NCBI GenBank assembly: GCA_002727275.1
Contig: PBWO01000046.1
Location: forward strand, 1 to 29,029
Origin: Methanobacteriota archaeon
GTDB taxonomy: Archaea; Thermoplasmatota; Poseidoniia; Poseidoniales; Thalassarchaeaceae
Direction: 5' to 3'
Length of the DNA: 29,029 nt
Part shown: piece after piece, positions 22,337-29,029 of the stretch
Numbering within the stretch: position 1 is the stretch's first letter
Layout of the letters: every line of letters starts with the position of its first letter
Program-made: the position numbers and the translations under genes
Notes under the pieces: generated by a model
Database searches by the model: none
Told to the model about the DNA's origin: nothing
The model's input: the letters and a program-made list of their open reading frames with translations, nothing else

Positions 22337-23539
22337 TCACAGGAAATCCTTCTCAATACGGTTCTCTAGCAGAGCGGGCTGTGTATTGGTCATGGTGATG
22401 TGCTGAGTTCTACCCCTTCCAACCGATGCATTGGCAGTACGCGATTCAATCAGTCCAATGCTTTCCAGCGTCTTGAGGTGCTTCCAGAAGGTAGTGTAAC
22501 TGCGCGGTTTGATTCCAAACTCTTCGCACACCAGATTGTACAACTTCTGCGCGTCTCCACTTGATACTGCATCAGTCTTCTTCAATCTTCTACAGATGCC
22601 GAGTAGTACTAACTTCTGATGCTCTCCTAACTCATCAACCTGACTAGGCTCGACAGATGCTGCTCGCAGCGTACTGGGGTGAACATCCTCTGCTAGAACC
22701 TCGCCTCTACCGTCCTTTTCAACACGAATTATTGCAGCTTCAAGCAGCTCGATGGCTAGGCGTGCATCGCCAGATTCGGCCGAGAATCTACCTATCTTGG
22801 CCAGAGCGCCATCATCTACCGATCCGGACCTACAAGCCTCCTCGTAGCGCTGTCTGGCTATGTCAGTCAAGGCACCCTCTCCATATCCGCTCAAAGTCAG
22901 CATGTTACTCTCCCCAAGACGAGAGATGATTGCAGGCTCAAACAGTTTGATCAGAGAAGTATCCTGGCTGACCAGAATCATCGACACAGAACCCTGCCTA
23001 TTCTGCCCCTCATCTATTCTGAGCAGTTTGTAGATCAGGTCCCCTTTGTCATTGCGAATCAGTACATCTACTTCATCGAGCACTAACAGGAGATGTGTGT
23101 CATGAACCTCGAGGTTACGTCTGATTGACTGGATTACCTCGCTTGAACTGAAACCCCTCTCTGGATGGCCCGAATCGAGAGATCTTGCAATCTCCTGCAG
23201 AACTTGTGATGCAGTAGGGTGGTTGCGGCAGTTCACGTGTGCAAGGATAATTTTCCTGCGCCCATCTAATGCGCGCTGAAGATCCTCTCCGAAGCGCCGA
23301 GTCATCACCGTCTTACCGGACCCGACTGGCCCTGTAATTACCGCCCTTCCGCTCACGCCGTGATTCTCGATTCCTACGAACATCGACGCCAGACCTCGCA
23401 ACTCATCATCCCGGCCGACTAGCATTGGCGGTGTCCAGTCGAAGGAGAACGGAGTCCTATCCAACAGGACCTTGCCCGCCCCAATTCTGTCGAGGTAGTC
23501 GGCCATCATGTGACTCGTGCTCACATCGTTATTAGACAT
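22337..23539 (-). CDS. cdc6: Orc1/Cdc6 replication initiator
   Basis: AAA+ protein (400 residues) that marks replication origins and loads MCM. Order of parts: N-terminal LLDRTPFSFDWTPPMLVGRDDEL, Walker A GPVGSGKT (70-77), Walker B LLLVLDEVD (150-158), sensor 1 SMILVSQD, SRLGESNMLTLSGY (arginine finger and the sequence that follows it), sensor 2 in SGDARLAIELLEAA, and a C-terminal winged helix (about 315-400: SYTTFWKHLKTLESIGLIESRT). Unlike the protein at 18033, all catalytic motifs are intact. The frame is open to 23638, but a TATA element at 23569-23574 and the conserved N-terminus favour the ATG at 23539. Many archaea carry an origin next to this gene; only 49 bp separate it from dph2. Confidence 0.94.
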   Translation of the reverse strand: MSNNDVSTSHMMADYLDRIGAGKVLLDRTPFSFDWTPPMLVGRDDELRGLASMFVGIENHGVSGRAVITGPVGSGKTVMTRRFGEDLQRALDGRRKIILAHVNCRNHPTASQVLQEIARSLDSGHPERGFSSSEVIQSIRRNLEVHDTHLLLVLDEVDVLIRNDKGDLIYKLLRIDEGQNRQGSVSMILVSQDTSLIKLFEPAIISRLGESNMLTLSGYGEGALTDIARQRYEEACRSGSVDDGALAKIGRFSAESGDARLAIELLEAAIIRVEKDGRGEVLAEDVHPSTLRAASVEPSQVDELGEHQKLVLLGICRRLKKTDAVSSGDAQKLYNLVCEEFGIKPRSYTTFWKHLKTLESIGLIESRTANASVGRGRTQHITMTNTQPALLENRIEKDFL

Positions 23540-23568
23540 ATTTGGAGCAACGCCCATACATATGCGCG

Positions 23569-23574
23569 ATATAC
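23569..23574 (-). promoter_or_regulatory. TATA-like element for cdc6
   Basis: GTATAT on the minus strand lies about 30 nt before the ATG at 23539, overlapping the last codons and stop region of dph2. It is flanked by GCGCG on both sides (TGCGCG and CGGCGCG), an imperfect dyad. The spacing would give a leaderless or very short-leader cdc6 mRNA. Confidence 0.4.
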
Positions 23575-23588
23575 GGCGCGCACTAAGA

Positions 23589-24698
23589 TTAGGGTATCTC
23601 GTCGAACTGGTAACCCGTCTCCCACTTCTTCTCTCCAAGGGCTACTTCGAGTTCGTATGGAGTAATCAGTGGCTTGGCATATCTCACAGAGTCATCAATA
23701 GCAATTCTCGGGCAGGCCGTATTCACATATGCATCCACAGGATAGAAGTCAATCAGGTCGGGACTGACATGGTCGAGGGCGAGAAGATATCCCTTGCGAC
23801 CATGCTTCTCTAACAGTCGCTTCATGCGTATGGCTAGATTACGGCGCATCTGTCCAGGCTTCTCTCCAATCAGGATTCCGAAAGAATTTGCTTCATCGAC
23901 TGAATTGATCAGGCCGAAGCGCTGTCGCAGAATCCGCTCTACCCGATCCAGCGACATCTCGGTTGCCCCCCCTGTATATGGATCGAGCATCGCCAGAGGC
24001 TTGCCGGTGTGCAATACGAGTCCAATAGGATGGAAGTCGCCCGAACCTAGGAACAAGTAGTGGCCGATTGATGGATCATCGCCCGAGTAATTGCACCCAA
24101 GTACCTGACCAGGAAAGGTCAGTCTGTTTCCTCCAACGGGAATCTCAACTTCAAAACCGGCGTTTTCCAATCTAACCTTGAACTCCTCGAGCAGATGTAG
24201 GTGCTGAATCGAACCAACTAGTCCGAGTTTAACCCCGGACAGAGGGGCTACCCTACCAACGGCATCTAGGAACCTATCCTTAGCGGACTCTTCATCCATC
24301 TCGATTTCATCACCAACCGACTCAAGACGAGACTGCGCGATAGCACGGTGACTCTCAAGGATTGAAAGGACAGGGGTCAATTCAGGGTCGCCATCGTATG
24401 TCACCGGAATGAAGTGAGTTGGCATCCCCGAGTCTATGTTCATCTGGCTGTGCCCCATATGTGCGACTAACTCCACCCCCATCATTCGCATCTTATCGTG
24501 GACCAGATCACATGCACCATAGCATGGGTCGGCGGCTAGAATCACCCTTGCCCCTGAATCATCTTCGATTGAGTCCATCATCTCAAGTGCCTGCATTTTC
24601 AGTCCTTCAGGGACTTGCAGAGCTACCAATCGGTTGTCATTGGCCTTGATTCGCTCCACCAGTTCGTCCAACTCGAAATCATGCCGCTCCAAGTCCAT
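23589..24698 (-). CDS. dph2: Diphthamide synthase subunit Dph2 (radical 4Fe-4S enzyme)
   Basis: Transfers the 3-amino-3-carboxypropyl group of S-adenosylmethionine to a histidine of elongation factor 2, the first step of diphthamide. The 369-residue protein has three family domains, each giving one cluster Cys: Cys63 in DPCYGACDL, Cys202 in LGCNYSG and Cys329 in NTACPRIAIDD. Further family motifs are LQVPEGLKMQAL, HMGHSQM, and LGSGDFHPIGL. The ATG at 24698 is preferred, 4 nt after the phosphoribosyltransferase stop; an upstream in-frame ATG at 24728 would overlap that gene. It stands in a translation-related neighbourhood. The stop is TAA. Confidence 0.93.
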   Translation of the reverse strand: MDLERHDFELDELVERIKANDNRLVALQVPEGLKMQALEMMDSIEDDSGARVILAADPCYGACDLVHDKMRMMGVELVAHMGHSQMNIDSGMPTHFIPVTYDGDPELTPVLSILESHRAIAQSRLESVGDEIEMDEESAKDRFLDAVGRVAPLSGVKLGLVGSIQHLHLLEEFKVRLENAGFEVEIPVGGNRLTFPGQVLGCNYSGDDPSIGHYLFLGSGDFHPIGLVLHTGKPLAMLDPYTGGATEMSLDRVERILRQRFGLINSVDEANSFGILIGEKPGQMRRNLAIRMKRLLEKHGRKGYLLALDHVSPDLIDFYPVDAYVNTACPRIAIDDSVRYAKPLITPYELEVALGEKKWETGYQFDEIP

Positions 24699-24702
24699 GT
24701 GA

Positions 24703-25281
24703 TCACTCGAGAATCTCGACCTTACCATCGATTATATCGATGCGCGCTAGAGTCCTAATCGGCCATCTAGGGCGCTCTTTGGCCAGCCTCTCGCGTCCCT
24801 CACCTTTCTCGATGGCGATGACGATGTCTTGCAAAATTACTCCCATCTCCTCAAGAGTGGCGAGTATGGGTTCGAGAGTTCCACCTGTCGAGATTACATC
24901 ATCTACAATCAGAATTCTCTCTCCCGCTGAAATGTCATTGATGAATGTGGTGGACTGAGAATAACCTGTCGACACGTCGACTCGAACTTCGCCTTCCATT
25001 CCGTACTCACGCTTTCGAATTACCACAGTCGGCTTACCAGTGACTTCTCCAACAGCAGCCAGTAACGGCAAACCCATCGCTTCAACACTGACAATGAGAT
25101 CAATTTTTGACCAGTCGACCATCTCTACGATTAGGTCACGAGTAGCACGCAGCACATCGGCATCCATTCGCGGGATTCCGTCTGAAATGGGGTGGATGAA
25201 GTATGGGTAATCGCCTTTCAAAATGATTGGCGAGCCACGCAATGAATCCTGCAACACTGACAACGGTTCGGAGGGCGACAT
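24703..25281 (-). CDS. hpt: Archaeal hypoxanthine/guanine phosphoribosyltransferase family protein
   Basis: Purine-salvage type phosphoribosyltransferase of 192 residues. The PRPP-binding motif ILIVDDVISTGGTL is at 123-136. The archaeal Hpt group is suggested by GDYPYFIHPISDGIP (23-37), VSVEAMGLPLLAAVGEVTGKP (65-84) and VIRKREYG. The expected reaction is hypoxanthine (or guanine) plus PRPP giving the nucleotide. Some members of this group act on adenine or xanthine, so substrate is not fixed by sequence alone. It begins 12 nt after the L10e stop and ends 4 nt before dph2, so L10e, this gene and dph2 look like one transcript. Confidence 0.85.
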   Translation of the reverse strand: MSPSEPLSVLQDSLRGSPIILKGDYPYFIHPISDGIPRMDADVLRATRDLIVEMVDWSKIDLIVSVEAMGLPLLAAVGEVTGKPTVVIRKREYGMEGEVRVDVSTGYSQSTTFINDISAGERILIVDDVISTGGTLEPILATLEEMGVILQDIVIAIEKGEGRERLAKERPRWPIRTLARIDIIDGKVEILE

Positions 25282-25293
25282 AGCCCTGCAACC

Positions 25294-25833
25294 TCACACT
25301 AGGCCCTTCAAATGCTCGGCGCCCTTTACAATCTTGATAGTGCAGGGAGTCGGGAATTTGCATCTAGCCTTCCTGAGAGCATCCCTAGCAGTGAGGTAAT
25401 GCTCCGGAGAGGTGTAGATTGAGACCACAGTTTGGTCCCTTTGAACTCGTGCAGCTGTACCAACATTCTTGCCAAAAGATTGCCTCATTCCCATCGAAAC
25501 ACGATCAGCACCAGCCCCAGTAGCCTGCTTGTTCTCACGCAGTATCTGGTGCGGATATGTATGCATTCTCAGAGCATAACCCTGATCTCCAGCCATCTTC
25601 CTGATAGTTGCATTGGCGACCTGCCTAGCCGACTCAAGAGCCGAATCACGAATCTGACATGCGTTATCTGCCGTAAGCTCGACCACAACTTCGAACTGTC
25701 CTGCCTCGGCACCCTTTCTGTTACCCATGAAGTAGCGCAGAATGCGGTTGTTTGGAACTCCGCCAGTATACTCTCTGCGTGTATACGCTTGACCCTTGAT
25801 CTGGCGATACATCTTGGCTGGCTTGCGTGCCAT
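25294..25833 (-). CDS. rpl10e: 50S ribosomal protein L10e (uL16 family)
   Basis: Large-subunit ribosomal protein near the tRNA-binding sites (179 residues). The start is fixed by MARKPAKMYRQIKGQAYTRREY, the usual archaeal N-terminus; the open frame extends 8 codons further to 25857 without support. The conserved YTRREYTGGVPNNRILRYFMG, the loop MHTYPHQILRENKQATGAGADRVSMGMRQSFGK (the functional loop near the peptidyl-transferase centre) and the C-terminal KFPTPCTIKIV are all present. A TATA element lies about 40 nt upstream. Confidence 0.96.
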   Translation of the reverse strand: MARKPAKMYRQIKGQAYTRREYTGGVPNNRILRYFMGNRKGAEAGQFEVVVELTADNACQIRDSALESARQVANATIRKMAGDQGYALRMHTYPHQILRENKQATGAGADRVSMGMRQSFGKNVGTAARVQRDQTVVSIYTSPEHYLTARDALRKARCKFPTPCTIKIVKGAEHLKGLV

Positions 25834-25867
25834 ACGGATACCTACTTCGCGGCCCACCGACCCCCTC

Positions 25868-25874
25868 TATTTAA
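25868..25874 (-). promoter_or_regulatory. TATA box for L10e operon
   Basis: TTAAATA on the minus strand, followed by a G-run, lies about 38 nt before the L10e ATG at 25833 in the only gap (25834-25900) between L10e and the transporter gene. Confidence 0.5.
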
Positions 25875-25900
25875 CCATGAGGCAAGTCAGAATGAACCAC

Positions 25901-26854
25901 TCAATCAGCACTCAACCTCTCACTCTCGCGCTGTACCTCTTTGACTCCAAAGACAATCAGACAGAATCCTATTAGCATTGAGACTCCGATGCTTTCATCC
26001 AGTAATAGCCATCCACTGAGTACTCCAAATACAGGAACTAGGAAAACGTACGATGCAGCAGCAGTAGCCCCGATTCTGTCTATGCCTCTGGCGAACCATG
26101 CATAGGTGAAAACAGTCGATATCAAACCCAGATAGGCCACCGATAACCATTCAGCAGCATTGGGCTGGGGGATTCCAGAATTCCAGACTTCAACCAGCAT
26201 CCATGGAGTGAGAAGGGCCCAACCGACTATGGAGTACCATACGACGATTTCTAGAGATGTCCCAATTGTGCCGTCCAGCAACGCCATCTTGGTCAGGTTA
26301 CTGGTCGCAGCCCAAGTTAGAGCCGCGAAGGCAATCATCACAGCACCAATCAAGCGATGATTGAATGGAATTTCTGTGTTTGGACTCCACCCTACCACAG
26401 TTGCCACACCAATCAAGCCGACGAGTAGGCCGAGGACCATTCTCAAACTCAGCCTCTGCCCAAGTAATGGGACGGCGAGCAGTACGGTGAATACGGGATT
26501 CATTGGGATAATCAGAGAAGCATCTCCTGCTGCTGTCCACTTCATCCCATTCATGAATAGAAGTTGGTAACCCATGGTGCCAAGCATAGCCATCCAGAAT
26601 GTGTATTTCCACGCCTTACTTCCTTGAGGAAGGATCCGAGGACCATCCCTGTTTCTGTAGATCCAGCACCAAGCCACGAATGCGATTACTGCGAAAACGT
26701 ACCTGAGCCATGCCGAGCTTGCAGGACCCATACTTGCTCTGTTAGCCTCATCGAGACCATAACTCAGGAACCTGCCAACTGCCCAAGTTGAACCCCAGAC
26801 TGCAGCGACTAGTAATAGCAGTAGATGAGTACTGAGATTATCTTTGTATGACAA
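25901..26854 (-). CDS. EamA/DMT-superfamily transporter
   Basis: Integral membrane protein of 317 residues with about ten hydrophobic helices in two EamA repeats. Repeat 1 begins LLLLVAAVWGSTWAVGRFLS, the usual WGSxW entry of the drug/metabolite transporter family, and ends with NPVFTVLLAVPLLGQRLSLRMVLGLLVGLIGVATV. Repeat 2 begins at about 175 (IGAVMIAFAALTWAATSNLTKM) and ends PVFGVLSGWLLLDESIGVSMLIGFCLIVFGV. Substrate cannot be read from sequence. The TTG start abuts the aroA stop, with GGTGA as a ribosome site formed by the last aroA codons, so translation looks coupled to aroA. Confidence 0.88.
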   Translation of the reverse strand: MSYKDNLSTHLLLLLVAAVWGSTWAVGRFLSYGLDEANRASMGPASSAWLRYVFAVIAFVAWCWIYRNRDGPRILPQGSKAWKYTFWMAMLGTMGYQLLFMNGMKWTAAGDASLIIPMNPVFTVLLAVPLLGQRLSLRMVLGLLVGLIGVATVVGWSPNTEIPFNHRLIGAVMIAFAALTWAATSNLTKMALLDGTIGTSLEIVVWYSIVGWALLTPWMLVEVWNSGIPQPNAAEWLSVAYLGLISTVFTYAWFARGIDRIGATAAASYVFLVPVFGVLSGWLLLDESIGVSMLIGFCLIVFGVKEVQRESERLSAD

Positions 26855-27193
26855 TTAATCACCTAAATTTAACAGTCTTGAGATGAAACCCGGATCACTA
26901 ACGGCCGAGATTTCTGGTTCGCAGATATCTCCGCCAAACTTGCTTGCAAGTGCTATAGCAGTCATGGCAAGACGATGGTCATGGTGAGTCTCGACCGAAT
27001 CAACTGGTCTTCTAGGGGTTTGACCTCCTGGGATCTCTAATCCTTCTTCTGTGACTTTAGCATCCATCTCGAAACATCTCAGAAGGTAGAGGGTAGAATC
27101 GATACGGTCCGACTCCTTTCCTCTAGAATGGGCTGCTCCGACAATCCTCCCTCCCTTTCCTATCGCCATAAGTACTGAGGCCGGACAAATCAA
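26855..27193 (-). CDS. aroA: EPSP synthase (AroA), C-terminal part downstream of an in-frame TAG
   Basis: C-terminal third of 3-phosphoshikimate 1-carboxyvinyltransferase, in the same frame as the part that starts at 28033. It contains HSRGKESDRI, the conserved (R/K)-x-KESDR motif that contacts the phosphoenolpyruvate side, and the late signature HHDHRLAMTAIALASKFGG. The TTG at 27193 is nominal, and nothing resembles a ribosome site for it; twelve more codons lie between it and the TAG. The final residues ISRLLNLGD run straight into the transporter start. All motifs are intact, so the interruption must be recent, artefactual or tolerated. Confidence 0.88.
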   Translation of the reverse strand: MICPASVLMAIGKGGRIVGAAHSRGKESDRIDSTLYLLRCFEMDAKVTEEGLEIPGGQTPRRPVDSVETHHDHRLAMTAIALASKFGGDICEPEISAVSDPGFISRLLNLGD

Positions 27194-27229
27194 GTCACTC
27201 TCATCCCTTAAGTCGAGAACCTCCGATTG

Positions 27230-27232
27230 CTA
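27230..27232 (-). other. In-frame TAG interrupting aroA
   Basis: Reads GGC-CTA-GTT-TAG-CAA-TCG-GAG-GTT on the minus strand. The frame is unchanged across it (28033 to 27193 is exactly 280 codons), so one nonsense codon splits the gene with no indel. A single base change from CAG, AAG, GAG or TGG would restore it. Confidence 0.9.
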
Positions 27233-28033
27233 AACTAGGCCTACAATTGCCGGACTGACCTCGGCCATATCAAATTCTAATCTGACTCCATGAATCTCTG
27301 AGATCAGAATGGCAATTGGCAGTAGGCTGTTTTCAGTTGGTACGGTAATCACTTCGGGAACCTGCACTCTCCACGGCTGAATCTCAATAGAATCCGGCGA
27401 GAATTCATTCCGAGAGCCACAAACCTCGGCAATATCGAATGACATCTCGTAGTATCCTCTACTGACACTGTTTCCTAATATCTCCAGATTTATTGGGAAT
27501 GAGAATCCGGGAGAGGCTAATAGAATCGCCGAAAGGGGCTGGCTAGAAGCACTCAAGTCAAGTCTCGCCGAGCCCATATGCAAGGGGCCGGTGACAGTGA
27601 GCGGAAGACTGTCCCCTGCTACCGAACACCCTAGTTCTCTAAGGACTCCAGATAATGCCGACATATCTCTCCCTCGTAGCGACTCATCCCCATCAATTCT
27701 AACTTCGCAACTCATTCCTGCGGCGATGGCCATCAGGAATCGCGCTGTAGTACCTGAGTTACCGCAATCAAGAGTCTGCCGCGGATCCTTGAATCCATTC
27801 TTACCTATTCCGGAAACAATCCATTCTCCATCATTTCGCACTATATCGGCACCAAGCAATTCTAGACTATCTGCCATTGAGGATACATCTCGCCCCGGCT
27901 CGCCTGAGAAACGTATTGCTGCTGAACTAGAAGACTGAGCGGTCAGCATTAGCCAGCGAATCATATGACTCTTGGAGGGCGGCAGTGTCCACTTTAGTGG
28001 CCCTGCTATGTCCATCGGTTCCAGACTGAGCAC
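27230..28033 (-). CDS. aroA: EPSP synthase (AroA), N-terminal part up to an in-frame TAG
   Basis: Shikimate-pathway enzyme joining shikimate-3-phosphate and phosphoenolpyruvate. The 267 codons before the TAG carry LPPSKSHMIRW (the conserved Lys-Ser of the shikimate site, near residue 20), LDCGNSGTTARFLMAIAA, SLRGRDMSAL (RPMxxL-like), LTVTGPLHMG and LSASSQPLSAILLASPGF. The usual second-domain stretch between VPTENSLLPIAI and the TAG is a little short compared with bacterial AroA. The start is GTG at 28033; an ATG at 28015 is an alternative. Both parts together give about 392 codons, near the family's usual 400-430. Function depends on whether the stop is real. Confidence 0.88.
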   Translation of the reverse strand: MLSLEPMDIAGPLKWTLPPSKSHMIRWLMLTAQSSSSAAIRFSGEPGRDVSSMADSLELLGADIVRNDGEWIVSGIGKNGFKDPRQTLDCGNSGTTARFLMAIAAGMSCEVRIDGDESLRGRDMSALSGVLRELGCSVAGDSLPLTVTGPLHMGSARLDLSASSQPLSAILLASPGFSFPINLEILGNSVSRGYYEMSFDIAEVCGSRNEFSPDSIEIQPWRVQVPEVITVPTENSLLPIAILISEIHGVRLEFDMAEVSPAIVGLV

Positions 28034-28070
28034 GCCCTCGGCAGAGGTCTCGATGTGTTAATGCTGCCAT

Positions 28071-28895
28071 CTATCTGGACCTAATCCAGTCACCGTAATC
28101 GGCCTCAGTGTCCCATTCTACAGACCTCTGGTCAATCAGACTCGACTCTAGAGTTCGGTCCAGATTCTCATCTATGCGAATCAGATTGTTTCGCTCCAAT
28201 AGTTTCGGACTGAGGCCAGGCAGGAGAATCGATACGGCCCGAGGAACTCTCCCTGGGTATATTTCGTTCACATGTCCAACTATGTTCGTTGTACAGGTAT
28301 TTGTGATACTGTTGTACCACTCAGGCGTATTGTAAAGGCAGTTCGTCCGGTGCAGGAACGACTCAAGAAGTCGCTGATGATTCCCCTTTCCTAGAACTAC
28401 TCCCTCAAACAGATGTGTCTTTGACTTCCTCCTGCATCTTGCCCTGACTCCAATCGAATCGCTCTCTGTTGACCACACATAGAGTAACTCGTACTGGCGC
28501 AGCATTCCTCGTATCGGATGGTAGGTCTCACCCTTTTCTCTCCTGACCTCTATCGAGCATGCCAACCTACGGCCATCCTCGAATTCGAAGCTGATTAGAG
28601 TATGTGCAATTGGTTTTCTCTTGGGGTCAAAGTACTCTAGAATGAGCCATATCTTCCTAACCTCACTAGGCTTGAATTTCCACTCAGTCCAGCGTTCGTC
28701 ATAGTCCCAAGTAGTTCTCCAGTTGAAGTCACGTACATTCTTCAGAACTACCTCGTCGCCATTGTATTCGGCATATGCAATCCTGCCATTTTCGGCAACC
28801 CAATCACGCTCATTAGAAGGCTTCTTACTGAAGTGCCAGATTAGTACACCCATTAGGGCAAGGCCGACGGGAATCAGAGCAGAGCCCCAGTCCAT
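28071..28895 (-). CDS. Hypothetical protein with one N-terminal membrane helix
   Basis: Not recognised. The 274-residue protein begins with MDWGSALIPVGLALMGVLIWHF, one transmembrane anchor, followed by a basic KK. The remainder is soluble and contains a beta-rich segment (about 30-140: GRIAYAEYNGDEVVLKNV, DERWTEWKFKPSEVRKIWLILEYF, ISFEFEDGRRLACSIEVRREKG) and a C-terminal part with two Cys-containing stretches. The frame extends to 28994 inside the tRNA gene, so the longer start is rejected; the ATG at 28895 precedes the anchor. No good ribosome site is seen. It lies between tRNA-Ser and aroA on the same strand. The stop is TAG. Confidence 0.7.
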   Translation of the reverse strand: MDWGSALIPVGLALMGVLIWHFSKKPSNERDWVAENGRIAYAEYNGDEVVLKNVRDFNWRTTWDYDERWTEWKFKPSEVRKIWLILEYFDPKRKPIAHTLISFEFEDGRRLACSIEVRREKGETYHPIRGMLRQYELLYVWSTESDSIGVRARCRRKSKTHLFEGVVLGKGNHQRLLESFLHRTNCLYNTPEWYNSITNTCTTNIVGHVNEIYPGRVPRAVSILLPGLSPKLLERNNLIRIDENLDRTLESSLIDQRSVEWDTEADYGDWIRSR

Positions 28896-28940
28896 ACTAT
28901 CGCTGGGCGGAATTGGCGCATGAAGGCTATCATTGTCATG

Positions 28941-29027
28941 TGGCGCGGCAGGGGAGATTCGAACTCCCGAGGTGAGACACCACTGGATTAGCAATCCAGC
29001 GCAATGGCCAGGCTATGCGACTGCCGC
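28941..29027 (-). tRNA. trnS: tRNA-Ser (anticodon GCU)
   Basis: Complete cloverleaf on the minus strand. Acceptor arms GCGGCAG and CTGCCGC pair over 7 bp, the discriminator is G and CCA is encoded (28941-28943). The anticodon stem CTGGA/TCCAG carries the loop TTGCTAA, giving anticodon GCT for AGC/AGU serine codons. The long variable arm, with GGTG/CACC pairing, is the class II form expected for serine. The T arm is GGGAG-TTCGAAT-CTCCC. No intron is present. Its promoter lies beyond the right edge. Confidence 0.96.
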
Positions 29028-29029
29028 AG

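Noticed and set aside
11939..27232. Stop-codon reassignment (TAG or TAA as sense)
   Set aside because: TAA, TAG and TGA all end clearly complete genes here, for example TAG for atpK and atpF and TAA for atpA and scpB. Only two internal stops exist, and they are of different kinds.
27230..27232. Pyrrolysine at the aroA TAG
   Set aside because: No pyl gene or downstream insertion element is visible, TAG is used as a normal terminator, and AroA has no known pyrrolysine position.
28896..28994. N-terminal extension of the hypothetical gene into tRNA-Ser
   Set aside because: The extended frame reads through the 3' half of a perfect tRNA gene. The internal ATG at 28895 precedes a membrane anchor.
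1..29029. Depletion of CTAG as a foreign-DNA signal
   Set aside because: CTAG occurs often across the window (more than ten in the first 2.5 kb), near or above chance, and is spread evenly, so it marks no transferred segment.

Overview
The window reads as a chromosomal segment of a mesophilic-type euryarchaeon in the Thermoplasmatota, most likely a marine group II (Poseidoniales) or close relative. The lineage call is an inference. It rests on archaeal information-processing genes (S6e, aIF2-gamma, L10e, Orc1/Cdc6, Dph2), an archaeal A-type ATP synthase operon, a class II HMG-CoA reductase and an SMC-ScpA-ScpB operon. No phage, transposon, CRISPR array or insertion sequence is visible, so this is mainly core genome. 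No gene-free stretch exceeds 300 bases; the longest is about 280 bases (17753-18032), and it holds the most structured non-coding DNA of the window.

Layout. 2-7357 (+): ATP synthase genes in the order I-K-E-C-F-A-B-D, closed by a perfect hairpin plus a second palindrome. 7436-10800 (+): a large membrane protein that looks like a catalytically dead site-2 protease, overlapping a ketopantoate reductase (CoA synthesis). 10891-16456 (+): a possible 11-codon leader ORF, then smc (interrupted by one in-frame TAA), scpA and scpB with overlapping ends: the condensin operon. 16457-17752 (-): HMG-CoA reductase for isoprenoid lipids, convergent with scpB and sharing a hairpin across both stop codons. 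17855-17914: five copies of GCGTTAA in both orientations with 11-bp periodicity. 18033-20137 (+): an unusual protein with a degenerate AAA+ domain, an acidic tryptophan-rich linker, a PIP-box-like motif and a winged helix, then a DUF357 protein. 20134-28895 (-): PIN nuclease, aIF2-gamma and S6e (a translation cluster); Orc1/Cdc6; Dph2; hypoxanthine-type phosphoribosyltransferase; L10e; an EamA transporter; aroA (interrupted by one in-frame TAG); and a membrane-anchored hypothetical. 28941-29027 (-): tRNA-Ser(GCU) with encoded CCA.

The observations most worth a second look are: two conserved genes (smc and aroA) each broken by a single in-frame stop with no frameshift; the iteron-like cluster next to the pseudo-AAA+/PIP/winged-helix gene; the zinc-less S2P homologue; an aIF2-gamma that has lost its zinc-knuckle cysteines; and a repeated use of compact hairpins at gene 3' ends, twice overlapping the stop codons of convergent genes. 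All statements come from reading the sequence without database searches.
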